Shown: one piece after another, positions 8,574-22,116 of the stretch
Layout: each line of letters begins with the position of its first letter
How positions within the stretch are numbered: position 1 is the stretch's first letter
Assembly (NCBI GenBank): GCA_010909165.1
Contig: VJWM01000063.1
Span: forward strand, 1,178,001 to 1,242,000
From: Anthoceros angustus
Taxonomy: Eukaryota; Streptophyta; Anthocerotopsida; Anthocerotales; Anthocerotaceae
Direction: 5' to 3'
Length of the DNA: 64,000 nt
Notes under the pieces: model-generated
Database searches by the model: none
What the model was told of the DNA's origin: nothing
What the model saw: the letters and a program-made list of their open reading frames with translations, nothing else
Program-made: the position numbers and the translations under genes

Positions 8574-11178
8574 AATTTTTTCAATTTTTATTTTAAAGTT
8601 TTTTGGACATTTCCTAAAAATAAACCTGTTAACTTGGCCTAAAGAAACTTGTGTGTGAGGTCTGCCTCAACTCATTCCTTAAATAATTATGCTTATCCCT
8701 CTCTATAACATGTAGTTTTTGTTTAATTTGATTTCAAGATCAATCATCTTAGCATTTAAATTTAGAGCTACCAACAAATTGTGTTTGTTTTAATTTTAAA
8801 GTTTGTTTGAAGGCACATTAAAAACTTAACATAAAGGGACTAATAGCATTTGTTTGATTTTATTTCAAAGTGCTTGAAGACATCTTGCACTTAAATTCGA
8901 GCTATTAACATGTTAAATTTCATTTGATTTTAAGACTACTTGAAAATGTACTACGAGCATGTGACATCACGTGCCACTCGAGATTTTAGGGCTTAAAAGA
9001 AATGGGGACATAAAACAAGTCAGTTTGAAATGTGTAACCTCGTTAATAGCACCATGAGCCAATCTATCACTTTGGCATCAATTGCACCGATAAATCCAGT
9101 TTGAAATGTGTAACCTCGTTGATAGCACCATGAGCCAATCTATCACTTTGGCATCAATTGCACCGATATATCCAGTCACACCATCCGGCAATTGCCATCA
9201 AATTGCTTGCAAGTTTCAATTGCCTACTCCCTAAGCAGGAAAAGTACTACTCCTCACTCTCTAGATCGCAAGCATCCACATTCAAACAAGCTAGTCCCCA
9301 CACTCGAGATTGCAAGCATCCAAGTTTAGCGAGGCTAGTTCCCACCCTCATGATCATAGGTATCCAAGTTCAGACAGAGATAAGGATTCGAGCGAAGTCT
9401 ACAAGAGACTAATAAACGCATCTCAATAAATGCCTCTATAGGGCAGTCGCACTCAACTCATTGAATGCACTTGGGCTCCGTGTTTTTTGATCGTTTCAAG
9501 ATCGGATCTATGAGCAAACTATGTTGTGGGCATGCCGATTATCATGATTTTAACCCTAAAAATAAGCTGCTAGATCGTCGGTACACAACATTGAGATCAA
9601 AATTATTTCAAATGCCACTCAAGCAAGGTGCTTCATGCTTGAGTTCTGCACTACTAGCTAGGGTGAATCCTATGCCTTCCCATGCTCTTCTACCGAAAGC
9701 TTACATTTTTACAGTCTTGCCCACGTCCAATGTCCGTCGGTGTGACTTCGGGATCAAGTATAGGCGATACTTTGGTCGTAGTAGGTTGGGGTGGGTGGAG
9801 TTTACCACACGTTATGTTTTGTGATAAACTAGTTTTTATAACTTCTAGCAAGTGTTTGGCTTGAATTTTTCAATTTTTATTTTAAAGTTTTTGGACATTT
9901 CCTAAAAATAAACCTTAACAGCTAAAGAAACTTGTGTGAGGTCTGCCTCAACTCATTCCTTAAATAATTATGCTTATCCTCTATAACATGTAGTTTTTGT
10001 TTAATTTGATTTCAAGATCAATCATCTTAGCATTTAAATTTAGAGCTACCAACAAATTGTGTTTGTTTTAATTTTAAAGTTTGTTTGAAGGCACATTAAA
10101 AACTTAACATAAAGGGACTAATAGCATTTGTTTGATTTTATTTCAAAGTCTGCTTGAAGACATCTTGCACTTAAATTCAGAGCTATTAACATGTTAAATT
10201 TCATTTGATTTTTAAGACTACTTGAAAATGTGCTACGAGCATGTGACATCACGTGCCACTCGAGATTTTAGGGCTTAAAAAGAAATGGGGACATAAAACA
10301 AGTCAGTTTGAAATGTGTAACCTCGTTAATAGCACCATGAGCCAATCTATCACTTTGGCATCAATTGCACCGATAAATCCAGTTTGAAATGTGTAACCTC
10401 GTTGATAGCACCATGAGCCAATCTATCACTTTGGCATCAATTGCACCGATATATCCAGTCACACCATCCGGCAATTGCCATCAAATTGCTTGCAAGTTTC
10501 AATTGCCTACTCCTAAGCGGGGAAAAGTACTACTCCTCACTCTCTAGATCATAGCATCCACATTCAAACAAGCTAGTCCCCACACTCGAGATTGCAAGCA
10601 TCCAAGTTTAGCGAGGCTAGTTCCCACCCTCATGATCATAGGTATCCAAGTTCAGACAGAGATAAGGATTCGAGCGAAGTCTACAAGAGACTAATAAACG
10701 CATCTCAATAAATGCCTCTATAGGAGCAGTGCGCACACTCAACTCATTGAATGCACTTGGGCTCCGTGTTTTTTCTGTTGATCGTTTCAAGATCGGATCT
10801 ATGAGCAAACTATGTTGTGGGCATGCCAGTTATCATGATTTTAACCCTAAAAAAATAAGCTGCTAGATCGTCAGGTACACAACATTGAGATCAAAATTAT
10901 TTCAAATGCCACTCAAGCAAGGTGCTTCATGCTTGAGTTCTGCACTACTAGCTAGGGTGAATCCTATGCCTTCCCATGCTCTTCTACCGAAAGCTTACAT
11001 TTTTTACCCCAGGTACTGCCCGCAGCCAATGTCCAAATCGGTCGCTGACTTACTGGGATCAAGTATAGGCGATACTTTGGTCGTAGTAGGTTGGGGTGGG
11101 TGGAGTTTACCACACGTTATGTTTTGTGATAAACTAGTTTTTATAACTTCTAGCAAGTGTTTGGCTTCGAATTTTTCA
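8574..11178. repeat. 1.3-kb tandem duplication
   Basis: Copy 1 is about 8574-9862 and copy 2 about 9863-11178. Both begin at aatttttcaatttttatttt and both end at agcaagtgtttggctt. The copies are very similar base for base but differ by many 1-10 bp indels scattered along their length. Each copy contains its own internal duplication of about 72 bp (gtttgaaatgtgtaacctcg..., about 9025-9172 and 10315-10462). Short open frames inside (9465-9824, 10885-11295) are the same sequence twice and resemble no family. I see no transposon terminal repeats. Confidence 0.9.
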
Positions 11179-11815
11179 CTTCTAAAATTGTTCGACTGGC
11201 CTAGGGGCATCAAAGCTCACTTGTTTTTGGAAAGTATGCTAATTGTGGTGTCGTCTTCGTGTCCTGAAATTTGCTCAACGAGTTGTGCGATATAAAGTCC
11301 CAAACCATGTAAAAATGTTCTTGATCAATTACTGCACTTGGAGCACGACAATTGTTAACAGTACTGATAGTTAGACACGAGGCAACAAGAATCATTCCAG
11401 CTACAGACATAATATTGGCAGAAATAGTTTTCCAGCATTGACAAACCAGTTGTGAAAAATGAAAAAAGGACAAGAATTACATCCATTATAGCACCAGGAA
11501 ATCAAGACATAATACCAATAGGAAACAACAAAGCATGTCCACATCATAAAGGAGGGTACTCACATTACACCTTTAATGAAATCAATATGCACGAAAATTT
11601 TAGAAAGCATACTGAGATCCTAGGACTATAATTAAGAGGTTGCGCATTACAATGGCGCTGCAGAAATCCCTTCTGCCCCAAAAAAATGCAAAAGCCCCTC
11701 AATCCATATCATTCACTGGCTGCAATCGACCTGCAGAGGTCTGAGAACTAAATCATTGCAGGCAATTGCTACTTGGAAGTGAGCACCCTTAACGCCGAAC
11801 GTGGAACAGAGCTGG
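11179..11815. other. intergenic, nothing recognised
   Basis: No coding, RNA or repeat signal that I can support between the tandem duplication and the foldback at 11823. Confidence 0.5.
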
Positions 11816-11822
11816 TGGTGGA

Positions 11823-11971
11823 TGGTGCCAGCTATACTAATTGGATCATTAACGCAGTCTTAGGCACCCCAATCCCCCAATATGGTCCCTGAGACTAAGT
11901 TAATGATCCGATTAGTATAGGTGGCACCATGACTGCATCGTTCACACAGAGTAGAACGATGTAGTCATAGT
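11823..11971. ncRNA. long imperfect hairpin plus adjacent smaller hairpin (MITE or MIR-like)
   Basis: Arms 11823-11853 and 11899-11929 pair over 31 positions with two mismatches, and the pairing continues inward, less perfectly, to about 11868/11884, leaving a loop of about 15 nt. Immediately downstream, tgactgcatcgttc (from about 11930) pairs with gaacgatgtagtca (to about 11969) with one mismatch. Such foldbacks are typical of MITEs or of inverted-duplication small-RNA loci. No conserved miRNA was recognised, so the class is uncertain. Confidence 0.45.
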
Positions 11972-11997
11972 GGTGGGTCCTCATGTACTAGTTACAC

Positions 11998-12357
11998 ATG
12001 CTGATGACACTCACCAAATTTGGAAGCCACAGGACATCGTTCCGTCTCGATAGAGAATGCGCAAGGAGGCAAAGACGTAGTATCCTGACAAATTGTTCCG
12101 TGGCAGATATAATCATTCTAGCGGGAGACAACGTTCTCAGTTATCCAACCCATGAAGATCTCCCCCTGCAAGGCCAGCAATATGTGCTGTTAGGGCGAGT
12201 TGACCAGCATAACACGTATTGCCACTCCTTCAGTCACGGCGTGATAGCCAATGAAGGGCCTGACGGATACGGGTTGTTTGGAGGTGATGGGACTTGTGTG
12301 CTCGATGACAACGGAGCGAGAGTGTTCTCGTATCCTAAAGATCAGTGCACGGGATGA
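11998..12357 (+). pseudogene. possible bulb-type (GNA-like) lectin domain fragment
   Basis: A 119-codon frame whose middle contains AGDNVLSY, then PLQGQQYVLLGRVDQ, and later GGDGTCVLDDNGARVFSYP. These vaguely follow the GNA/B-lectin pattern (gDnvL.....L..G.Y.L....D and DGn.vL.d..G..vw). The first 35 residues fit nothing, no signal peptide is visible, and the QxDxNxVxY mannose site is not intact. At best it is a degraded lectin exon; it may also be a chance frame. Confidence 0.22.
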
Positions 12358-12360
12358 ACG

Positions 12361-13691
12361 TGGGGACAGTGATGGAGTGTTAAATCACTCCTGTGGTCTC
12401 TGGAGCGTAATTGTACCCATGTTTCGGATCAAATTCCTCCATGGGTTGGTGGCTTTCTGTCAGGTTTGTCCATGCTGATGGTAGTGTCACTCAACAGCAA
12501 GCAAGCACATGGTGACAGGATGGAAACATCACCAGATTGAATCCGTGTTGACCTTTGCATTTTCGTCAATGTTAAGACCCATCACAACTGTACAAAGGTC
12601 TACCCGGCCGGTGATGATCACAAGGTGGACCCATGCTGCTTGTTTCTGGGCCATGCTTGCCGTTGTTTTGCTTCATTAGGCCACTGTGATTTGACATGCT
12701 CCTTGTCCTTGCTTGTAGGTGCAGAAATAGCCAAGTGAAATCTTCCTAGAATCACATTGAGATCGAGAACATTAGACTCCAAAGACTTAGCTATAGGAAA
12801 TGAGCCTAAACACACCCGGATGGATGCTGATGTTGGAGACAAGATAACTGTATATGTTCCTTGGTTGTGAGGTGGATACCCAATGCTCTCATGGACGTGG
12901 TGATGTGAAAGTTGGAACGTCGGTATGGTCAAAAGATTATTAAAGAAGTGAAGTGAAAACTAGATCAATGTGTGTTTGAGGAATTGATATAAAAATAATA
13001 AATAAAACTAAAAAGGATAATAGAAATAATCTCCATTTATTTCAAGTACTAGGTGTAGACTTATGTCCTTCCACTTCCAACAAGAAAAACAGATTGAACG
13101 CTTTGGCGACCACGACGAATAGGTACGCCCACAACCACTGAATTTGAATGGGTGGGTCCGTGTGGTTATTGTATAACACATCATACAACCCTAATAAATC
13201 CCTGCATTGCAGCTGGGCCCAGGCTGCAGGCCCACACATGTACGTACGGTGTCGACATTGGTGTTGGCGCTGGCAGCAGGGTCACAAGTTGCAACGTTAT
13301 TGTTGGCGCTGGCAGCTTCTAATAGCGAACGACTTAAATCGATTTCGCGTAGCTCTTGTCTTATCACGCAACCCGCGCGGTCTCCACTGTCTCCCGTACG
13401 CCTGAAACTGACTGGTGCGCAGCAGGGACACACCACCCTCCTCCGAGGCGCAGCTGAAGCCCCTCGCCATTGGTGAACGTAAGCCTGCGGCGGACACGTT
13501 CAAATGTTTTGCTTCGCAAGTTGGAACTCACTGTCTGATCCTGATGAGGCATCTGCAATCCTGAGCAGGCCTGGAATAGAATTCTTCTCTGGCTTCCGAA
13601 ATTTTGCAAGGATGAGGCCGCATCACGCGGGAAGCACGACGAAGCCTGAGGCCTACTTGGCACTGCGCCGCATGTAGAGCTTGCGTCTGTC
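12361..13691. other. intergenic upstream of ALF4-like gene
   Basis: No gene recognised. Short frames on both strands (for example 12618-12932, -) have no family resemblance. The last 300 bp are GC-richer and probably hold the promoter and 5' UTR of the gene starting at 13692. Confidence 0.4.
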
Positions 13692-16600
13692 ATGGCTTCT
13701 TCTCTCACAGACAGACTGCAGGCAGCTGCAGAATGTTGCTGCAAGCAGGTGAGGGGCCGGGATTCTGGTTTCTGTTGCCGCTCGGAGGAGTGCAGAAGGA
13801 GGTTGCTTTTGCTGGTCTGGAAAAATGAAGCTTTGGCGGGTCCTGCTGCTGACGAGGTTGGTGATTGGGGATTGCAGGTTGTGGAGTGCGAGGAATCTGC
13901 TGCAGCCGCTATGGAGTTCATCAATATTCTGGGGACTCCCGTTCCAGGGGAGCAGATAGAAGACTTGGACGACATGGTACCTGAGAAGCGGGAACAATGT
14001 GAATGCCTGTTGCAGCTATGCCAGACTCTGCTTGATCCTTCGACCACTGACGGGCAGGTCGGAGTTGCACCTTCGCTGTGATTACTTGCCTCTTTCTCTG
14101 GTTGACTTGCCGATGACAGACAGGTGTTGGATGCAGATTCTTCTTGAGCGGATTGGATGGGAATTGCCCCAGGTGCTGGTGAGCTACAGCCGGATATCTG
14201 ACCGTTGTAGGGAATTATCAGCGGCGATAATCTATGGGCTGGCGAGTACAAGCAGCCCTCGGGAACTCCTGGTTTTGTTTATGGAGGTATGGTCATCTGA
14301 ATGAAGTGCTGAATCTTGAAGAATGTGGGCATTTGGAATCGGCTGTTTACGGCTGGGATAATGGTGGATGACATGGGTGTCTGTTTACTTCAGGCACTGA
14401 ACATGGACGCATCTCTTCAGAACGTCTTCTTTTGTCGCTCAATCATACATGGGTTGGGCATCGGTAAGTGCTTGCCAACCCTGTTTCTTAATCTTTGTGG
14501 GCTGGTACATACTTATACAGGGCATGTGACACGCCTGTACGCACCTTGCCGTCTGCTGTGATGTATATGCAGTGTTCTCTCGAGTACAGAAGCGGCACAT
14601 TGACTACTTCCGAGATATTATGCAAGGTCTCTTGAGAGTTGCTAAGCATGCAGTACTGCAGCTAGATGAGTTAATGGCGATTTCACATATGAGTAGCCTG
14701 GCCCTTGGGAGGGAGAAGGTGCCCGAGAAAGGGAAAGACCAGAAACTGTTAGAGGAGATTGATGAAGGAGAAGTAGAGTTCATCAAAGAGTATGTGCTGC
14801 TTGCGAAAATTATAGGAGAAGGATACTCGAGAGTTTTGAGAGTAAGTGACCCTCACCTGAGGCGTTATGTTAAGGTTTCCTGCTATGCCATTCTAGAGTG
14901 CTCCGATGATCCTTTGTGAAAGAGCTGGAGACTGAGATTTGCAACTCTTGCTGGGCAGGGTGAAGAGCAGCTGCAGCGGGCTCACAACACGCTTGGGCTA
15001 TTTGTTTTGCAACTTCTGGTCTGCTTCCTTTTCCCTTGGAGGTTGCTCCATTCTCCCATTCAAATCTAGCAGGTGATGTGGTAAAAGAGGCTGCCTGCAG
15101 TCTGTAAGCGTAACTGCTGGTTTCCTTATATCTACAGGGGATCGCATCCAGTGGTCTCAAGTTTGCTGTGCCATCCCCAAAAGCACTGAATCTATTGGTT
15201 GAAATGGCACGGCTGTTGCATTCTTGCGGGCTTTCATTCACGACACTGTTGGCAGGCAATCAGATATTGTATATGGTTTATTCATGCCATGGTAAGCCAG
15301 CCGTGGGCCTTGTAGATATTCACTCCTCTTCTAATGCCCAGATGCTGAATTTTGCTTTTGTGGTGGGTTTGCAGAAGATGGCAACACTGAGAACATGACA
15401 GAGCAGGATGGTAATTCTCTTTCAACCTTCAAACTCCAGAAGAAAGGAAGTGCAATCTTCTTGACAGTGTTCCGTTCTGGTCTTCAGAGGGTGAGCACCC
15501 AGATTTTGATGACGTGTTGGAGACAAAACGAGGAGCTGCTTTAGCTGGTAGTCCAATCCTCTCTTCTCTCAGATCTTCCTGAAGTGACACTCTTAACGCT
15601 CTTGCCTGTTGTCAAGGGAGGGCTAGTTTGTTTCTTGGTTGTCACCTCCTGTTGCCATGAACTTTGTGTTAACATGTGTATTTGGGGCCAGAGCAGTGTA
15701 CTGGGGACTCAAGTATGAAGAAGTGGCCAATGCTTTTGGTGAATCCCTAGTGCTCTCTGATCAAATTTCTTCTGGGAATGCTTTCCTCGAAGCTTTCAAC
15801 CTTGCTAGTACTCTGTTCGTATCGAACACAAAGGAAATTTCATATCAGCTTGGAGAGAAAGGTGTTTCTCTAATGCAAAGCCTTCTTCACGATAGAAAAG
15901 TGACATGGAGTAAGAGTGAAGAAGATGATTGGTCAACCATCACTGTCCACGTCATGCCAGCTTTGCAGGTTGCTATTGAGCTTATTTTGCTGGAAGGCTT
16001 GTCCCTCATGTGATTGGTGTCTCATTCTGTGGTTCTGGACACCCAGTTGCTTCAATCTGCTATCGTGACTGCTGGCAAACAAGATTTTCGCCAACAATCC
16101 TTCACTGTGCTCCTAAAGGTATCATCGTGTTGAAAATTCCGTAGGCTTGGGTGACGGATCTTTCTCATCGTGTCGCCCACTTCAGCACACATATTGCTCG
16201 TATTCTTATGTCATTCTGTTACCAGGTTATCAAGGAAATACTCCCTGAACAGGCAAGATATGAAGCTCTGAAAGCTTTGATTGCTACTAGTGCATATCCG
16301 TCCATGGTAAGTGCATGGTAGATGCACTCTCATTTCAGTTCAAGTTTGGTGGAAATGCTGAGTCATTGGTTATTGGGTTGTTCCGTTAATATCATGCATT
16401 CTAGTTCATACCTTGTTGTTTTACCTGCAGGTCTCGTTGTTATTAACTGCTCTGAAAGACGAAATCCAGCGGTCGTGGCCGACAGAGGAAGCTCCGGGTT
16501 CATCAGCAAGAGGAGAAGCGGGGCTCCAGTTGTCGCCCTTTGTAAATAACGAAGTTCTCGAATTGCTTGAGAATGTGTTCCTGTCTGCCGGAAAGGCGAT

Positions 16601-17102
16601 ATTGAGCTCTCCGGGCTACATAGATTCTGTAATATTCCGTGATCCTCACGAGTCGCTCGTCACCTCGTTTGTTCTTGCCGTCATGGACTTGAATTCTAGT
16701 TGTCATCTATCTCTAACAACCTGGAGGTTTCATGCTGCAGGTTTTGAGCGCCATGAATGTACTTCGATTTTTGCTCCTAAAAGAAACAACAGGTGTGCCT
16801 ATTATAACTCTCGGTCGAAAGTTTTTGTTTGGCATCTCGGTGCCTTAAAGCCTCTGTTCTTACTGTCGACTGCTCTATGTGTAGGGAAGTCAAATTTCAC
16901 CGGTGTCCGCAGCAAAGACGAGCTTACAGCAATACGACAAAAATGGCTGCTGCCCTTGCGTGAAGTCCTCGGTTCGCTTCAGCTCAGCTTAGAGAAAGGG
17001 GACTCCGTAGAGGAACTTACACTCCAGCTAGATATTCTATTGGGCGTTCTTCATCGGTGTCTTGAACTTGTTGACGCAGCCTTGAGCACCCCAGGTGTTT
17101 AA
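13692..17102 (+). CDS. ALF4: ALF4/glomulin-like protein (aberrant root formation 4 homologue)
   Basis: Thirteen exons close in phase to a 682-residue protein: 13692-14057, 14137-14286, 14394-14463, 14573-14841, 15138-15291, 15375-15410, 15488-15547, 15697-15968, 16047-16118, 16226-16306, 16431-16679, 16741-16792, 16885-17102. The product is an all-helical, HEAT/ARM-like protein. Segments resembling plant ALF4 include WELPQVLVSYSRISDRCREL, LLHSCGLSFTTLLAGNQ, ARYEALKALIATSAYPSM and the C-terminal LTAIRQKWLLPLREVLGSL. Arabidopsis ALF4 is about 626 residues, so the length fits. Family knowledge: ALF4/glomulin binds the RBX1 RING of cullin-RING ligases and restrains SCF activity, affecting auxin-dependent lateral organ initiation. 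The interval 14842-15137 may hide one more small exon. The uL18 gene follows on the same strand 255 bp downstream. Confidence 0.85.
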
Positions 17103-17357
17103 GGGCCTCTCGGTGGCATGTACAGTAGTTAGGTAGGTGACAGTCGCAAGTCTGAAATTCGTGATTCTTCCTGCTGCGAGCTGTATTATCGTTCATTTAT
17201 GCAGTTTGCCGATCCGACGGCTATGAACAATCTTCGTATGTAGGGTTAGTTTCCGGTTTAACGGAGACAGACGCGTGAATCCGTGCAGCTTCACAGACGA
17301 GTGCTTGGGATGTCTGAGTGCGGCTTCACGTGTCGTTTATACACCTAAGCAGTAGAG

Positions 17358-18214
17358 ATGCAGGGTTTCAGAGAGCTTGGGAAATTAGTCGGCGTGGTCT
17401 CCCGCCGCAACAACAATGCGGCCCGCTCGCCGCTACCGGACTCAAGACACACCAGCGTCCCCCAGCTTCATCGTATTGCGGCCCTATCACGGCATTTAGC
17501 ATCCCTGACTCGCGTCTCGCTCTCTCCCCGTGTTTATCCTGGTGGGGATGGCGACGTTTGGGTAGGGCATGGTCTTGTCTTCCATTAACGAAGGATACCT
17601 GCTTGTGTGGACCTTGGATTTCTGACTGTAATGATTTGTGAAAATTCCTGGTGTTGGCGCAGAATGAAGAGTACAATGCTCGAACGAAAGAGCCGAGTTA
17701 CTATGAGGAACGATTCGGGAACTGGCTAGTAGACGATGTTGTCACAGGTAGAGGTGCTGAGAGATCAGCACCGGCGAGGGGTTCCAGGAAGGAGACAGCG
17801 GCACCGTTGGCTAGGGGTTCCAAGAAAGACAGCACATCGCCGAGAAAGGGTTCTAAGAAGAAGGAAAGGCCTCACCACAAATCCTTCAGACTTCGCACAG
17901 AGAAGTATATGCAACCTTTCATGCTCGACGTTTACTTCTCCAAGAGATTCATAACTGCGTCCATCATGCACAGGGTCACGAGTAGGGTCGTGGCTGTGTG
18001 TAACACGAACAACAAGGAGTTCAGGGGGCGCCTTAGATCTTACTGTGATATTAGCGCTTGCAAGCTGGTGGCCGAGAAAGTGGCAGAAAGAGCCATAGAG
18101 GCTGATGTCTACGCTGTGGTTTATGAGCCGCGGAAGCAGGAGAAGTTTGAAGGCAAACTTAAGACTTTAGTGGACGCTGTTGGAGCGAACGGCATTCACT
18201 TGTACTTACCGTGA
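17358..18214 (+). CDS. uL18-family (L18p/L5e) ribosomal protein, probably organellar
   Basis: Two exons, 17358-17561 and 17663-18214, with a phase-0 intron, give 251 residues. Exon 1 is rich in Arg/Ser and poor in acidic residues, as in a mitochondrial targeting peptide. A basic linker contains three imperfect copies of a (A/K)RGSKK-type motif (codons around 17770-17855). The C-terminal 105 residues form the L18 fold: FITASIMHRVTSRVVAVCNT, then LVAEKVAERAIEADVYAVVY, ending in a GIHLYLP-type terminus. Family knowledge: uL18 binds 5S rRNA in the large subunit; divergent plant paralogues are organellar. The gene runs tail-to-tail with malate dehydrogenase, 222 bp between stops. Confidence 0.82.
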
Positions 18215-18436
18215 AAAATTCGAAAGTTATGTCAATTCTCAACAAAACTTTTTGATTAGGAGCCCGTCACCTCACAGGAAAGAGGGTCTTTCGAGAAAAA
18301 GTGTGATCCGGGCCCCGACTTAAGTGCCCATCTCGCCAGACTGTCCAACAAACGAGTAATTTGCCAAAAAGCGAGCCAGCTAATACCCCCATTGAAGTAC
18401 GGTAGCTTCCAATCCTAGCACGCATTCCAGCTCCCT

Positions 18437-20493
<2,057 letters not shown>

Positions 20494-21247
20494 GGCTGCC
20501 GGTTGTGCTGCAACAAGCTGGAGAGCAGGCTGGAGGAGGGCAGAGAAGAAAGAAAGGAGCACGGAAACAGGAAGAAGATTGCGAGAAGGCGCCTTATCAG
20601 ACAGTCCCTGTAGACACAACAAGCTGCTGAGAGAGAGCAAGCGGCCGAAGGGCCAAGTTGGCAAAACTGGCACATCTCCCGTCAGCAAACACTTGGGTGA
20701 CCCAGTGACCAGCGTGGCGCGATGGTTCGTGAAAGCCGGGTTTTCGCCGCATGCATTATCGCCCCCGACAATTTCGCCTGGATCAGAGCAGGGAGACTCT
20801 CATCGTTTGTTCCGCGCGTGAAGCAGGTGCATCCTGAAGGCATGTAATCCGCATGGTATCCCGTAGTAGTCTAATGAGCCGGCAATGCCAAACGCCTCAC
20901 CGTTTGAAAGCCTGCGGAAGACTCGAGGCTGTGAGAGAGATGTACTATATAAAGCTTAGGCAATTCCATCGTTCACAACACCATCACAAGACAGAGCCAA
21001 GCTTGAGCAGAATGCGCATTACTAGATAATGCTAAAGACATACATCCCCGTGGTCAGATAGCGTTGTGAGCCATCCTCATGAGCGTCTGTCTCTGCTGCA
21101 ACAGAAGCCCCACTCTGCGTCCAATCCAGAACAGAAACAGAAACACAGGACAGCAACGGATGCAATGGGAAGGCTGTGGGCCAAATTTTCCCGATGCACA
21201 CCCTCGGCTGCCAAAGAGATGCTACCAAAACTGTTGTCCAGGCAGTG
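20494..21247. other. spacer between MDH and Agenet genes
   Basis: Contains the MDH 5' region and the Agenet 3' flank. Open frames on the minus strand around 20407-20688 read through from MDH exon 1 into its first intron and its 5' leader and are not separate genes. A strong plus-oriented TATA motif lies at 20944-20953. Confidence 0.5.
20944..20953 (+). promoter_or_regulatory. candidate TATA box for a + strand transcript
   Basis: ctatataaag is a near-perfect plant TATA box in plus orientation. It is followed by an A/C-rich leader-like stretch and an atg at about 21012 that opens only a five-codon frame. Both neighbouring genes lie on the minus strand, so a transcript from here would run antisense to the Agenet gene. 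The motif could also serve MDH in reverse, less well. No transcript data. Confidence 0.3.
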
Positions 21248-22116
21248 CTAACAAGGAACCCTTCTGTAGAAGGTGGAGAGGCCAGCAGCATATGCTGGCC
21301 CTTCCCCATCCTGCGGGTGCTGAGGAGTCCTTGCATGCAGCGTCCCGGCAGGCCTTGCCCACGGATAGTAAAGAGCCCATCCGCTCTCAACAGTCCAACG
21401 CAAAGCAGGCCGCAGGTCTTCAGGCCGAGCAAAATTCTGCTCCCATGGCTTGTCTTCCCCGAGTGGTGCCGCTGCCTGTCGCACCTGCAGCCCGTGCCCT
21501 AACGTTCGTTACTGAGCACACTGATGCTCCTCCTAAGATGCCGGTGGCAAACGAAGCTGTACATGCGCATACTCCATAAACATGCAAGTACGCATAACCA
21601 TACCTGCACCCTTCCGTCGTCGGTTGTTCCGACGACGGTAACCTTCCACCAGATGTCATCTTGCCGCCATTCCGCCTTGTCCCCTCGCTTCCAAGGAATC
21701 TCGCTGCAAACCACGCCCAGGGCTTGCATGAGCGGCAGGGGGCGACACATCAAGAAGTTGCGTGTGTTCGGCATCCCAGGTATCGCCTGGTACAGCCGTA
21801 TCCATTCCAAGCCTGCGCATGCGGAGGTGAGCGAAATGTTAGGCTAAGCAACGCAAGCAGTTGAAAAGCACAGAAACCAGGTAGAGAAGCGGCACAGGCG
21901 CAGGCTGCTGCACAGAAAATTGCCTTCGCCGGGGAAGTCAAGGTACTGGATCTGCAACGCGACTTCACCATCGTCCTCCACCTCGATGTCCACAACCTTG
22001 CTCCTGAACCAGCCGCCCCGATAACCCTCCTGATGCGTCAAAGCTTCGATGATCTGTCCGACGCGGAAGGGACAGATCCGCCTGGAGGACATCGCTGCAT
22101 CGACAAACAAGGCCAT
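21248..22116 (-). CDS. Agenet (plant Tudor-like) domain protein
   Basis: Three exons, 21924-22116, 21604-21812 and 21248-21484, give 212 residues in consistent phase (193+209+237 nt). Exon 1 carries an Agenet repeat: FRVGQIIEALTHQEGYRGGW then FRSKVVDIEVEDDGEVALQI. Exon 2 starts the second Agenet repeat with KRGDKAEWRQDDIWWKVTVV, which finishes in exon 3 with RPEDLRPALRWTVESGW. Family knowledge: Agenet modules belong to the Tudor 'royal' family and are found in chromatin and RNA-associated plant proteins (DUF724 group); the ligand here is unknown. The exon 1/2 junction needs a GC donor (GAAG|GCAATT). The start ATG could alternatively be the second Met (residue 9). Confidence 0.75.

Noticed and set aside
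12618-12932. NVILGRFHL resembling a Ty3 protease end
   Set aside because: Only one short resemblance; surrounding residues do not fit.
13364-14251. 295-codon minus-strand frame
   Set aside because: Antisense to the first exons of the ALF4-like gene, Ser-rich without domain; the plus strand has splice-consistent homology.
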